The notes under the pieces: generated by a model | Database searches by the model: none | What the model saw: only the letters and a program-made list of their open reading frames with translations | Told to the model about the DNA's origin: nothing | Shown: positions 1 to 12,309 of the stretch, one piece after another | How the letters are laid out: each line of letters begins with the position of its first letter | How positions within the stretch are numbered: the stretch's first letter is position 1 | Assembly (NCBI RefSeq): GCF_029227915.1 | Contig: NC_079877.1 | Span: forward strand, 11,963,351-12,027,350 | Length of the DNA stretch: 64,000 nucleotides | Origin: Hydractinia symbiolongicarpus | Taxonomy: Eukaryota; Cnidaria; Hydrozoa; Anthoathecata; Hydractiniidae | Direction of reading: 5' to 3' | Made by a program: the position numbers and the translations under genes

Positions 1-3000
1 TTGGCAGATTTGCTATACGTTTTTGGCGTTTACTATATTTCTAGACATTTTTGATTTCTCTTGCCCCTTTTAAAAACATTTTTTAAACTTTATTCAACAT
101 GTTTCTTCTTTTGTATTACAACACAAAAACATTCGTCCGTAAGCTGTATTAGGTACAGGACACCTAACCTCCCAATGTTCTGGTTATATTTAACTTGCAT
201 GGATGTGCACTCTTCTCGCAGTATTCTCTGTGACAATGAAGACCGAACTGACCTGTGACATGGTTCCAAATGGTTTTCTGTCTTTCGTTTCAGTCTCAAT
301 GTAATCCAGCAGCCGAGCATAAGAGTGTCAGCATGAAGGAAAGGGGCCAACTTTAATATTCCCTATACTTTTTAAACAAATCAATAACAAGCAAACGAAT
401 GTTACGTGATCAACGTAATAGCCTTTTTCATCGCTCTTATATATTATAGAAAAGAAAAAAATCATGAGTGCGATAAAAAGCAAATGTAAATTATTTTATG
501 AGTGTGAAATTGAATTACGGTATGCAAAGCAAAAATTTTTCACCTATACTTTTTCTTGTGTTCTTTATAGGAAATTTAACTTACGTTGAAAACAAAAAGA
601 ATAAAAGAAATGTCAAAATTTTATCCAAGATCGCTGTATATAATTCGGTGTATAAAAATTAAGGTCTGAAATTATGTGAAAGTACGTTTTTGTATGATTT
701 TAAGTCATGAAATCTCTCCGCATTTTGAAATTTTGGAGGTTATCTTAAATAGCTCGTGCTTGCAAGGACCTGGAATCCAGAAACTGCTAAAATTACAATG
801 TTTCTATTAACACCTTTTATTTTCCATTTTTGACAACTCACAATCAGTTTGTGTTACAACTGGCTGAAACATTATAGTTAGTCTAATATTTTACGCATGT
901 TATGTAAAAGTCAGATCTCTGTATCCTCTCTTAAGTAAAAACTTTATTGATTTAAGAGCTCTAAATTAGCAGAACTTTGTTTAATTTAATTTTTTTACTT
1001 CTATTTTGCCACTTACGTTGTATGAACCCATGATTGTTGCTGCTTGTTTCTGTCAGACTTAAGGCCTTTGGATTATATCTTATGTGGTTAACCTTCCTCA
1101 TTTTGAAGAATAAAAACTTAAATTAGTTCTAGAGTGTTTAAAGCTCTAATTAGAGTTAAAAAATTGACGGTATGTGGAGATCCACGGAATTTAGGATCTT
1201 TGCCGACCTTGGTATGGGACAGATCTTATTTAGGATATTGTATCCAATTCTGGAGATTGTTTCCATAATCAAAGACATTTTTCTGATAGAAAAAGCAACC
1301 AGACAGAAAGAAAAAATCACCTTATTATAGTTGTCTTGAAAGAGCCCAAAATGGAGTTTTATATATAAAACAAGTGTAGATTTAGATGTGCATATTTTAC
1401 ATGGTTAGCCCCACAAATATCAAGGAATATGCCTTGTCCAAGTTTATCAATAACAAAATCTCACCTGAGCAATAAATCGCTTGGACAAGGTTAGGGGTAT
1501 TATAACATGGATATTATCACAACATTGCACCATAAACTTGGCACGAGTGAAGTTTTGGGAAATTGACTGTTAAAATTATCTGTTACAATCTTTGACCAAA
1601 GTTTTTGAAAAATCGTTCACGTTATTTAAAAATTATGATAACGATAGGGTAACGATTGGTAAACATAAATTTTATGGCTTGCACGTTTAAGTCCCTCATT
1701 GGTTGTGGCATTTAGTTGGTGCAATGGTGAACAAAAAACACATGTTGTTGGAATTCAATTGCTAACAACTGCTTGTCACTATTAAAGAAGTATATGCATA
1801 TTTCTTCAACTGATTTCATTGCTTGTTACTGAAAATTTGAACCTTGCTATAGATGAGTTTCAATGTTTATGTTTTCACGGGGTTGTCTTGCAGATGTGGG
1901 AAAAAATCAGAAAAATTGGGGCAAAAAATGCAGACCCTAGGTGAAGAAAAATCAAAATATGATTAAGAACTTTTGTACTCTGGCCACTAGCATCTTTTCA
2001 CTGATATATGATCAAAATCTGAAGTACATGCAACCTATATCCTAATTTCAAAATCAAAAGATGCCTCCACCTGAGAATAAAGTTTGAAATTTACTGATCC
2101 ACGGCTTATCACCTGCATTATCAGTCAGGGATAGCAAATTAGGCTATCACGCCAAGTTAGGATAGCAGATTTGTTAGAAGATTTTCCAAAGATTAGTTAG
2201 GAAATCATCTCCTATTTAGGTGTGTTTTCTTCTTTTACAATTATCTCAACAACCAAGTCTGATCGTGTCACCTTTCTTCGGAGTTTTGTTGCTCATTACA
2301 TCATCCTCGTTCAAGCAAAAATTTTTATAGTTTGCTTTACAGGAATACAAATTATATGTTAAAAGTCATTGGATCTTCTAATTAGACAATAAATAGCCTA
2401 TTTAAGCTATGTACCACTATGTTGAGAATATGTGCGCGGAAAAATTAGCCCTCTCGAGAGCCAACCCTGGCCGTAAAACAAAGAAGCCGTAACAGAAATA
2501 ATAAAGAAAAGTTATACTTGGATCATCAAAATGAGGTTCTATAGAATGTTTTTAGCTAATAAAACCATTGCAAATATGCAGAAGGACAGCGATAGGCAGC
2601 AAAAACCAGGTTGATAGTTTAATTCGGAGAGATAAATCGCGTAAATAAGCTATATCATAGATTAATTACACTATCATTGCCTAATTTGCGGTTATCCCTC
2701 ACTGATTATTTTGTCTGTCAACTTGCGTGAGAAGTCTGGGGATTATAAACAACACGCATCATGATGAAGGTTGTCTAAGGGACTGCAAAGAGGCAAAAAG
2801 ATAAAACCAGTTTCTCAATTTAGTGCAACAAATATACAACATATCCTCATCCAGAAAATTTTGACAAAGTATAAATCTTTTTTGTTTTTGTTTTTTTTAC
2901 TTGGTACAACAGTTAAAATGGGGTTCATTTGAAAAAAAATGGCAATCTTTCCTTTCTAGTTAGCTAGCTGGCTAAGGCCACCATAAAAAATATGTTATGT

Positions 3001-3802
3001 TTACGTCCTGAAGATCCTGCAAAAATGAGTCCGTTGGTCAGTCGGGCGTATTTTTTCCCGAGCTTTATAGATAACATAACAATAAAATAATGTGGAAGAA
3101 GTTGTTCTGTTTGACATGATATAATCAATGCCGTTATAATATTATTTGTAAAACTATTTTGTATTATTGAGACTGTTGGGTATGTAGCACAGACAAAGGT
3201 TGTTTGTGTTAGGCGTTTACTCAAGTTTAGTGAGCACAGTTTCTTAATTTTTATTCCTACGTCCAAAACCTCATAAAATTTGCTCAATTACAGTCCTTTA
3301 TTTTGGAATTATTGTAAAATCTAAACAGACAGACATTCGCCATTTTTTGTCTTTGTTTTCTAAAATGTGCAATTCTTTTATTGCGTAAGTAATATTGTCC
3401 ACTAAAACTGGGGCTTGTGAACGACCTTCTAGGAAGGGTTTCTACGTCTGGTACAGTTCGGCTAATAATCTCAGCTCTCGGCAGACAAGGAGCTACTTTT
3501 TCTCTACAGTCGAACTTCCTTGATTATTTAAGTACGGTTGCATTAGTTCCCAGTTAATTGATCCAACATTAGACATTTTTATTAACCTAAACAGAGATAC
3601 ATTCTACCATGTAACCAAAATTTTTTTAAATATATCGTGTCTGGAATCATCGAATACGTATATGCGCTGACGATTGATAACAATACTTTGTTACGTTACT
3701 TATAGGTTGGGACCATGTCATGTCTAAACTACATTCCCACAAAATATTTCGCTCACTAAAACAATATAAAAAGGACTAATATTACATTGATAGCACTCAC
3801 CT
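1..3802. other. non-coding stretch, probable intron or spacer of receptor copy 1
   Basis: I see no convincing exon here. The longest open frames (minus 2964-3287, minus 90-350) match no domain and have no receptor-like splice context. Since an intact receptor leader exon ends at 3805 on the minus strand, this stretch is probably its first intron; the corresponding intron of copy 5 is 7.5 kb long and also full of insertions. Confidence 0.4.
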
Positions 3803-3804
3803 AC

Positions 3805-3865
3805 CTGTCTTCAACATTACCAAATGTGTTAAACAGATATAAAGGTACGTCTTCAAAGCTGTCAT
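3805..3865 (-). CDS. leader (signal peptide) exon of Alr-like receptor copy 1, partial gene
   Basis: This minus-strand exon reads ATG followed by 19 more codons and one base, then a donor GTAGGTGAG. The peptide begins MTALKTYLYICL and has a basic start and hydrophobic core (YLYICLTHLVML), as expected for a signal peptide. Phase 1 at the 3' junction equals that of the leader exon of the intact copy at 43027-43090. About 60-100 bp upstream of the ATG is the AT-rich block found before four other leader exons. No first-domain exon follows within 3.8 kb, so the body lies outside the window or is lost. The start is chosen by homology with the other leaders. Confidence 0.6.
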
Positions 3866-3920
3866 CTTGTAAAAGTAAATATAATGTTGTGTACTCCACT
3901 TGCTAACATTTGATAATGTC

Positions 3921-3980
3921 AAAGTTCAGTTACGTTTACTCATTGTAACGTAATTAAACCATAATCAACGGAAAAGTGAA
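3921..3980 (-). promoter_or_regulatory. conserved upstream block of receptor copy 1
   Basis: On the plus strand this reads GTTACGTTTACTCATTGTAACGTAATTAAACC. It aligns with blocks at 13075-13145, 21598-21660, 43155-43215 and 49105-49170, each lying upstream of a leader ATG. Shared elements are TAATTAA-type homeodomain-like cores, usually followed by GTCATT. It is probably proximal promoter; the function is inferred from conservation and position only. Confidence 0.4.
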
Positions 3981-5726
3981 ACCTCATTTTAATTGTTTAA
4001 TTTAATGAAACTTTTAGATGACGCTCTTCAATCAAATAATAATGTTCCATTCTAGGGAAGGACAGAGAAAATCATTACATGAGATATTCATTTTATATAC
4101 ATTACAAAAAAACTTGATAGAAACCAATAAGAAAACATGCTACCGACTAAAATTTACCCTTATTTATATCTGATTTAATATACTTTTTTGTGGAATTTAC
4201 CATTTATGTTATTTTCTGACGGACAAATAAATTAGTCCCACAAGTAAAATTATAGGTTAAGATTATTTAGTAAAGTGATACCGGTGAAAGCAAATACACT
4301 GTAAATTACAAATCCCCGAAAAATAGGAAGGTAAACTAAATCTTATGACGGGTTTTAACCGCAGGACTATATTATGCTATCATACCATGGTGAACATGAC
4401 ATTTGTAAATAGATATTAAAAAAGTGTCTTACGCCTACCTTGTTGGCAATGATTAAGGAGGAAAAGTTTCAGCAAAAAAAGAAAACCATAATAGAATTTT
4501 AAATGACGTCATAATTATTGTAATTTATAAAATCCGGTTATTTTGATCTGCCACTGATAAAACTTACAAAAGTTGTTACTTGCTCTAAAATGCCGTGGAA
4601 AAAGAAGATATTTTAAATCTTTAAAGTAGGAATGAGTATATGTGCAAGTATCTTTTCCAAAAATATATGTTTGCCAATGCTAGTTTGTTAACCCAGTTGA
4701 CGTTCTCTAATTCGAATCCCGAAGGGAAAAAGTTTTTGTCCGAATTATAGAGATATTTGAATAGTATAAAGTCTCTATTATTCGAATTTTCAGGTTTAAA
4801 GGCTGAAAATTAGATTTAGACAGAGATATCCGAATTTTTCAAAAATTGAAAAAAATAATAAAAGTAAAATATAATCAAGAATGACCGATATTTCTTTGAT
4901 TCTTTGATTCTCTTTCTACCGTTCAAGATCTAGTACAAACTAATTGCTGAAAAAGTGTTCGGTTTACATAGTTTCTTCTTAGTTAGATTTTTTAAATCAA
5001 ATATTTTGTTCAATTTGTGACGTACTGAAAGTGTGGTAAGCCTGTGAAAATTTATTGATGGGTGGCGTAACCCTTCCCCCCTTCTCGGATATAATAAGTT
5101 CAAAAAACCCCGGATCGATTAGGATTAAATTGATAGGTGTATACGGGAATTATAGCCAATATTGCAAATGTTACCTATATTTGCAAACGTTTATGCGGCA
5201 AATTTTTTTTAAACCAGATTATGATTTCTGTTTTTTCTCATATCTTGTCGATAAAATATCTGTATTAGGTTCTTCTGATTTCTTGAACATTTTGCGAATA
5301 TCTTAGTAGCAATGATAATCTCGTTTTAGAGCCAATTTAAGGACCGTCATAATCTTAATAATTAGAATTAACTTTAAAAAAGTGCTAGAATTGCAAAAAG
5401 AAATATTTCCAAGAAATCCAAGAAGGGTCAATTCGCGAAAAAAAAAGGCTTTGCGAAATATCTGAAACAGATCAATTTGAGGTTACGCCATACATAGAAA
5501 ATGTAGCAGTAACTTTAAAATAGTCAAACTAGGCTATAATGACAATAAAACGTCCATATATCTTTTTAGAGTTACGTTAACTCTTCTGATGATAACTTAT
5601 TTATTCTCTTCTTGCATCACGAAGATCAATAAAATTGGATAGGTATCGGTGCCTTTGTTGACGAAAAAGACGCAAAATTGTTTAAAAAAGACGCGGAAAT
5701 GTGCTTCTACAGAAATACACAGTGTG

Positions 5727-6901
5727 CTAAAATTGTTTCGACCTTTCTTCTGTTCCAATTTCCGAGTAGTTATTGACTGTTGGTGGTGACAAATCGGCAT
5801 AAACAATTTCTTTTCTTGCTTCCAATTGAAGACCTGTATAATGAGATTCAGTTGTAGGAAATACTTCGTATTCTTGTCTATCTTCGTTTTCGTCGTGGTT
5901 TTTTGCACTTTGCTTATTTTTGCAGTTAGTCTCAGCACCTAGAAAATACATGGGCTTTTCATTTCGTACTTTATACTGCTACAGTGAATAATAGAAGATG
6001 TTCTAACCTCTGTACTTCAAAACTCCATAAATGCATATATTGGCTACTTGCGTGACCACAAGCGCTATAATTATTGCTAAAACTAATTTCTTCGTATCCA
6101 ATCTTTTGACTAAAATCAACACAATGACTTTTAGCAAAAGAAATTCACAAAAAAGCAAAATAAGTACCAATGCTGTATTGACACAAGTGTCAAAATAACA
6201 TCGGCTATAATTTAGCATATACCTTCCAGCAGTTTTGGACATGTGCAAGGATCGGTAGCATTTGTAGGTGCAGGAGTTGTTAAACTAGCATTGATTTTTA
6301 TCTTCTCCCCGTATTTGTTTTTGTATGACGCCCAAATAAATACATATGAAGCATTTAATACATTACACACAGCGTAGTATGTATGAGTTGTATTAAAAAT
6401 ATATTTTCCTCCTTCAAATTGTAAATGATAGTTAAGCGCACAATTCCCAGTTGCTTCACTTGTCCATATACCATTTATACAATCATTATCTTTGTAGAAT
6501 ATTGCATTTTGGATTTTTTGAGGAGAAACTAAAAGTTTTAAAATGATTTTATAAATTTTCAAAAACAAAGTCAGTGAAAGAAAATAAGTTGTCATTACAT
6601 GTTACATCTAATAGTGTCTCTCCCTTGATCATTCCATCCGCACCAGTCGCATTGAAAACTAGCTTTGTTCCACAATCTTCACCTGTCACGAGACGTCGAG
6701 TTTTATAAACATATCTGTATCGCATGATTGAGATATTCACTGGCGCAACTTCGGTAGAGTATGAATACTCCAATTCTTTTTGTAATTTCCAAGTTAAAAC
6801 AGGTTTTGGATTTCCACAAACTTCGGTGGTAACAGATAACTGTTTACCCTCGTTTACAGCATAATTTGTGTTTAGTGAAATCCCACAAGCTTCAGGGCCA
6901 C
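5727..6901 (-). CDS. Alr-like receptor copy 2, four open 3' exons (I-set, FnIII-like spacer, TM, ITAM-like tail)
   Basis: Minus-strand exons are 6901-6599 (I-set-like Ig), 6528-6223 (spacer), 6109-6008 (membrane helix) and 5938-5727 (tail). All splice sites are canonical, all junctions are phase 1 and there is no stop. The Ig exon has cysteines, CGNPKPVLTWK and EDCGTKLVFNATG as in I-set folds. The spacer has the CALNYHLQF and VFIWASYKN strands of an FnIII-like fold. The helix is LVLAIIIALVVTQVANICIY. The tail carries EYEVF, HYTGL, VYADL and NYSEI; YTGL-x9-YADL and YADL-x7-YSEI fit the ITAM rule YxxL/I-x6-12-YxxL/I. The first-domain exon is missing (retroelements at 8.4-12.3 kb) and the leader at 12945-13017 has a stop, so the gene is 5'-broken. 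A cysteine at the start of the copy 5 spacer is serine here. Confidence 0.7.
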
Positions 6902-8394
6902 CTACAGTTATTTAAAAAAACAAAAAGTCTAGTGATATCTGTATTCAAGATTGTTAAATGTAAAATTCAGAGTGGTAATATTATATATTGATATTTTATA
7001 TTGTATTATAAACCGCAAACTGGAACGCCTAACAAACTTGTAAAACGGTATATCGAGTAGCAATCATTAGCGGACTTTTTTTTGGACTTCTTTCATATGA
7101 ACACACCTTTTAACATGTAAATAACATGTGATAACAAAATTTTTAAAAAAATTATAAAATATGATAAGTGATTAAGTGTACTAAGATTTCCTCATTGATA
7201 TAGATTGTGCGACCTTGATTCCTCGTAGACTAATTTAATTTAATTTAATTTAAAAAAAAGTCAAATTTAATGACATAAATGGGATACAAATGTACAAAAA
7301 TATCCAACATTTTGTTTCTATAACGATCTAAATCTAAAACGATCTATTTTTCCGGAAATAAGGACGCTTATTCTATAAAGCTTTGTACATACGTTGGTGT
7401 GGTTAGGGTGAGGACAACATTATATGATGTCATTAAGATTCATTTATAAATTCACACGCAACTGTGAAATCAGGTTGAATTAGTTCCTTCCAGGAAAACA
7501 ATCTGAAACCGTCATACTTTTTGTTGGTTTCAAACCGCATAATTGATATTTACAACAACGACATTTGTTAAATAAAGGCATTAGTTGTTATAATTTATTC
7601 CTGGTAAAACAAAAGATTTAATTCTAATACTAATTGCAAATTGTGTGGTTCTCTCAGTAGGAAAACGTCTTAGTTGTCACCCCTAAGTTTCCCATTATAC
7701 ACTCTTCTTATGTTAATCCTCGTTTGTACAAATACCACACCCTTGGTAACCGACATTTCTACAGTTAGATTGTAAAAAAACTCATAAAATCAAATGCATT
7801 AAAAGCCAAATAAAGGATAACCCAACAACAGTACAATCACTTTAGCAGCTAATTCACTTTTATCATGATATGTATTAAGACAAATGCGTATTCATCTGGC
7901 ATAATTTTTTAAGAGAAGCAGGGGCTTACAACATAAAAATTTCAAGTGACTTTCAAAGGGGGAATGTCGGGAAAAAAATATTATATTGCAGCTGATTTTA
8001 GGGTATATAAAAGAATTGTGAAACACGGAAGTTTAAGACTGGTTGTATATTTTCTGTAGCATGTAGTCCCTAATTTCAAGGGTTTATAAACTACATTTTT
8101 TTGATCAAGTCCGCAGTTTTGTTTGAATTAATAAACAACACTTCTTAAAAAAGGTTAGTTTGTTAAACACAAAGGAGAAACAAATTAAACCTGGAATACA
8201 GACTTTAAAATTTCGATCTCATTGTAAACTTTTTTAATAAAGTGACGTTTTTCCGACCATCCTTTAGTGATCACGATTTGTTCTGCTGTGTGCGTAAATA
8301 GAATCACGTAAAATTCAAACCTAAAGAGATCCCTTGTTGAGACTAATCTAATTAAAATCACAATACAATAAACGCTGAAATCCAAAATTCTGAT
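6902..8394. other. receptor copy 2 intron, paralogous to copy 3 intron
   Basis: No gene is seen. Stretches align by eye with the matching intron of copy 3. An example is the motif ACACTCTTCTTATGTTAATC at about 7698 and about 18763, followed in both by text containing GGTAAC. Homology fades near 7990. A short (AATTT)n run lies at about 7217-7240. Confidence 0.5.
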
Positions 8395-9556
8395 TGGTCA
8401 CAACGGCCTGGCAATATTTCAATCAAACAGTTTCCACAGTATTTAACAAACATGTTCCCTTTATTATGAAGCACGTAAAGTCGAAACCTGCACCTTGGCT
8501 AACACCTGAAATTAAAGCTTCGATGAATGAATGGGATAAATTATTAAGAAAATCCCACAGAACAAAATCTGAATGTGACCTTAGAGCGTACTAAAACAAA
8601 AGAAATCGCGTAAATCCTGCTTCGGACCACCAAAAGTAGCTATAGCAAAAACTTGCTTGGACAAAACGCTAATGATCCCGAAAACTTTTAGAAAACTTTA
8701 AATTTGATTTATCCATCCAGCTCATCAGAAAATGTAACTTCCAAAACGTTTGACATTGGCGGAGACAAGTGTAGAGATAGCAACAAGATCACGCACGGTT
8801 TTACATCATTCTTATCAGCAATAGTTCAATCAATAATGTCAAAGTCGCGGCTTTTATGTGATTCGATTTGAAGAAAACCGTCAGATAAATTTTTTAAGAC
8901 TTACAAAACCTTCCATCTAAAAAACATAACCTTAGAAAATTAAAAAGAAAGAAATCCAGTGCTAACGATGAGCTTCCATCTGCTTTACTGAATTAATTGA
9001 AGCATTCAAAAATTCATCCTTTATGCCACATTCTAAATCTATCCATATCAACTGGAATTATATCAACTGCCTGGAAGAATGCCAAAATTATACCGGTTTA
9101 AAAATCTGTTACTCGATCTAAATTTAACAATTATCGACCAATATCAATCTTACCAATTCTTTCCAAAATTCATGAGGAAATTGTTCATAATCAACCTAAC
9201 AACTATTTGCCGGAAAATGAACTTCTGTGTTCACGTCAATTTGGTTTTCGTAAGGGTATGTCAACCCAACAAGCAGTTACCATATTTTTGATGGCATTTG
9301 TTCACATGTTGATAAAGGAGATATGGTTGGTGCGTGATTTATAGATCTTACGAAAGCATTTGACACAATTAGTTATTCTAAATTGCTATCGAAACTTCCG
9401 ACATATGGAATACATGATCGTGAACTAGATTGGTTTACAGATCATCTTTTTTGTCGTACAGCAAATTTTAAATTTGATCGATGTGAATCCGAAAGTTTTG
9501 TTAATTTTTCTGGAGTACCGCAAGGGTTTATCCTTGGTCCTCTTTTATTTTTTCCT
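8395..9556 (+). mobile_element. truncated non-LTR retrotransposon (LINE) reverse transcriptase fragment
   Basis: Several plus-strand frames carry pieces of one LINE polyprotein. The part at 8394-8594 has APWLTPEIKASMNEWDKL, typical of the linker between endonuclease and reverse transcriptase. Around 9110-9290 the frames read NNYRPISILP, then a RQFGFRKGMSTQQAV segment. At 9350-9550 they read FIDLTKAFDTISYSKLLSKL and GVPQGFILGPLLF, the reverse-transcriptase motifs just before the expected YxDD box. The text stops at about 9551, exactly where the Penelope-like terminal repeat begins, so YxDD and the 3' end are missing. Frameshifts show it is dead. It is jockey/CR1-like in style, but the clade is not resolved. 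Confidence 0.7.
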
Positions 9557-9694
9557 GCAACATCATTTTACTTTGCCCGATGATGGGAGAAGGATCTCCC
9601 GAAACGTCGCTTACTAAACTATCATGTTCAAAAAATGATAAACTTTCCACAGTAATATGAATACTGAACAGACAAACCGAAATAATATCTTCAA
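9557..9694 (+). repeat. 5' pseudo-LTR of the Penelope-like element
   Basis: The repeat runs from GCAACATCATTTTACTTTG to AATAATATCTTCAA and recurs at 12173-12309 with one extra C and a few substitutions. It includes the presumed start codon of the element's ORF (9657) and the hammerhead-like motif at 9577-9608. Confidence 0.85.
9577..9608 (+). ncRNA. hammerhead-ribozyme-like motif in 5' pseudo-LTR
   Basis: The order is CCGATGA, then a 6-bp stem GGGAGA/TCTCCC with loop AGGA, then GAAACGTC. That is the hammerhead arrangement of CUGAUGA box, stem II, GAAA box and GUC cleavage triplet. The usual U at position 2 of the first box is C. Stem III is only AC/GT with no loop, so self-cleavage of a monomer is doubtful. 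Known Penelope-like elements carry minimal hammerheads at this place. Confidence 0.45.
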
Positions 9695-12056
9695 TAATAT
9701 CAAACAGCAATATGGAGAATCCATCTTGGCAGAAGTCAGATCGCTAGAGAAATCAAGAATAAAATACGCAAGATACACTAACCATCTTCCGTTTTCTCTA
9801 CGTTGTCTTCACAACGAGATAACACCTAAAGATCTTCAACTTACCTGCAGAGTCAAGACTGAAAGAAGTAACAAAATCTTACAACGCGCAAGCCGCCAGT
9901 TGTTGCAAGAAAGAATCCATCTAAATCACGTAACACGTAACACCCTACATCGCCAAATACTTGATCTTGACAACACCATCAAATCGAGACTCTCCACCGA
10001 CCAATATAAACAGGTTAAGAATATTCATGATAGCGTGTATGAAAAAGAAATGAGATCGGTTAAAGACAGACACCTTAAAAAGTTCAACAAAATCAATGAC
10101 AGATTCAATGATGATACACAAACGGGTATAGAAAAGAGCAAATGGATTGTCAATCTCTCCAACAGACAACTCACGACAGAAGAAACAAACCTTCTATCAA
10201 AAGGAATGAATTTCTGCATGACACCAGCTTCAATTCCAAAGAAAGAAATAGTTGCGAAAGTGGAAGAGGCAATTAAAGATCTACCAAAAGAAGAGGCAGA
10301 CACAGTAAGAGCTAAAGTAAGCCTCACGCTACAGAAAAGCAAAACACCAAAGGACAATTTGCAAAAATCTGAAAGACTGTCATTGAAGAATCTAAAGAAG
10401 GACAAAGATATCATAATCCTACCGGTAGACAAGGGGAGAACAACGGTTATCATGAATACACTTGACTACATCAACAAGTGCAACGAACACATCAACAACT
10501 GGCCTTACAAACTTCTCAAGAAAGATCCCACAGAAGTCATCAAACGAGAAGCGAGGAACATCTAAATGGAGTTGAAGAGAAAAGAATACATCGACGATAA
10601 GCAGTATTACCGACTGAAACCTTGTGACGGACCACCACCGCGATTTTACGGACTACCCAAAATTCATAAACAGGGAAATCCAATTCGACCAATAGTTTCC
10701 TGCACTGGAACACCGTTATACAACCTATCAAAATTTGTTGCTTCCATCCTCAGCAAATTCACAGCAAGTGACCACAACAAAAACTCAAAAGAATTTTCGG
10801 AATACATCAGAGAAATAAAGATAGCAGACAACGAATGCATGGTATCATTTGATGTCACATCACTCTACACAAATGTTCCCATAAAAGACACCTTAAACAT
10901 CATTAAAGACATTATCGAAAACGATGCTGCATTCGGTGAAAAGACAAAGATTCCAGTACCGGATTTTCTGCGTTTGGTCGAACTTGTTCTAACCAAAACA
11001 TGGTATCTGTTTAATAAGAACTTCTACACTCAAACAGACGGAGTTGCCATGGGAGACCCTGCATCATCAGTAGTCGCAGAAATATACATGCAAGCACACG
11101 AGACAACAGCATTAGTCACATCAGACAAACGTCCAAAGGTTTGGAAAAGATTTGTTGACGACGTATTCGCCATAATCAAAAGATCTCATCTAGAAGAGTT
11201 CCATGAACACATCAACGGCCTACATCGACAAATCAAATTCACTGTTGAGCTTGAACACGATGGAAGTATCGCTTTCCTGGACACTTTGGTCAAACGCAAG
11301 AATGGTTCCATTTCAGTTTCAGTGTATCGTAAACCAACACACACTGACCAGTACCTTAACTTCGAATCAAACCATCAGAAATCTTGCAAAGAAAGTGTCA
11401 TATCTTCATTACTGAATCGTGCCAACAGTGTAGTCAGTGACAAACAGGAGAGGAAAATAGAAATTCGACGTGTAAGAAATGCATTAATCACAAATGGATA
11501 CAGTCATAAAGTCATCACGCAAGTAGAAAATAAAATGAAGAGAAGATGCAACGGGGACAACAAGGAAACATCAGAGGAATTTATCGCATCAGCATTCCTA
11601 CCCTTCGTACCAGGTACCAGCGAGATCCTTCGTCGAGTTTTAAGGCAACACAAGATCAAATGCATTCTTACCTCTAAAGACACCCTAAGAAGCACTTTGT
11701 CTAAACCAAAAGACAAAATAAACCTGGAAGAGCAAAACAATGTTGTTTACGAAATCCCGTGTAAAGATTGTGATGCAGTGTATATAGGCGAAACAAAAAG
11801 AAAGTTTAAGCAACGAGTACAAGAACATATGTGCGCAGTGAGAAACGGAGATGTGAAGAAAAACGAAATTGCGGACCACAGCTGGAGCAGAAGTCATCAG
11901 TTTAATTGGGATAAGAAGAAAATCATTGACAGAGAATCCAGAACAACGGCCAGAAAGATTAAAGAAACCATCAACAGTGTAGAACGTAACAAACACATAA
12001 ACAGCATCTCGTATCAACTTCCTGAGATTTGGTTACCAGCCCTACAGAAGAAGTAG
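9657..12056 (+). pseudogene. PLE reverse transcriptase / GIY-YIG endonuclease, one in-frame stop
   Basis: One reading frame spans 9657-12056 and is broken only by TAA at 10563-10565, leaving 302 and 496 codons. The N-terminal 300 residues are basic and helical. The reverse-transcriptase palm follows: PRFYGLPKIHK, then FDVTSLYTNVPIKDTL (motif A), DGVAMGDPASSVVAEIYM (motif B) and RFVDDVFAII (motif C, the metal-binding DD). The C-terminal GIY-YIG nuclease begins at VVYEIPCKDCDAVYIGETK and has the helix RKFKQRVQEH. Both activities serve target-primed integration. The start is in the 5' terminal repeat, as in other PLEs. With a single stop this copy is barely decayed. Confidence 0.85.
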
Positions 12057-12172
12057 TTACCTACATCCAGGTCCGAAAATGTTAATTACCGTAATTAACT
12101 GTAATTATCAGCTCGTTTCTGATTGGTTAATTTTTATGAATTTCGATCCTCTGCAATTATATAAATACATGC

Positions 12173-12309
12173 GCAACATCATTTTACTTTGCCGATGATG
12201 GGAGAAGGATCTCCCGAAACGTCGCCTACTAAACTATCATGTTCAAGAAATGATAAACTTTCCACAGTAATATGAATACTGAACAGACAAACCGAAATAA
12301 TATCTTCAA
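12173..12309 (+). repeat. 3' pseudo-LTR of the Penelope-like element
   Basis: This is the second copy of the terminal repeat. Immediately before it are a TATATAAATA-like stretch (about 12159-12168) and other AT-rich sequence that may be promoter carried with the full-length repeat; the 5' copy lacks this leading part. Confidence 0.85.
12192..12223 (+). ncRNA. hammerhead-ribozyme-like motif in 3' pseudo-LTR
   Basis: It is identical in core and stem II to the 5' copy (CCGATGA, stem GGGAGA/TCTCCC, GAAACGTC). Retention of the same C substitution in both copies shows it was in the parental element. Confidence 0.45.

Larger units (their letters stand above)
9557..12309 (+). mobile_element. Penelope-like retroelement (PLE) with GIY-YIG endonuclease
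   Basis: The element is bounded by direct repeats of about 138 bp (9557-9694 and 12173-12309) and contains one long frame with reverse transcriptase and GIY-YIG domains. Direct pseudo-LTRs with hammerhead-like motifs plus RT and GIY-YIG are the known signature of Penelope-like elements. It sits inside what was a receptor intron: text after 12310 matches the copy 3 intron near 20175. The repeats differ at only a few positions, so the insertion is fairly young. Confidence 0.85.

Noticed and set aside
61-350. Overlapping frames at the left edge
   Set aside because: No recognisable domain, splice context or promoter; chance frames are expected at this length.
10025-10453. 142-codon minus-strand frame inside the Penelope-like element
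   Set aside because: Antisense shadow of the reverse-transcriptase protein; composition follows the sense codons.
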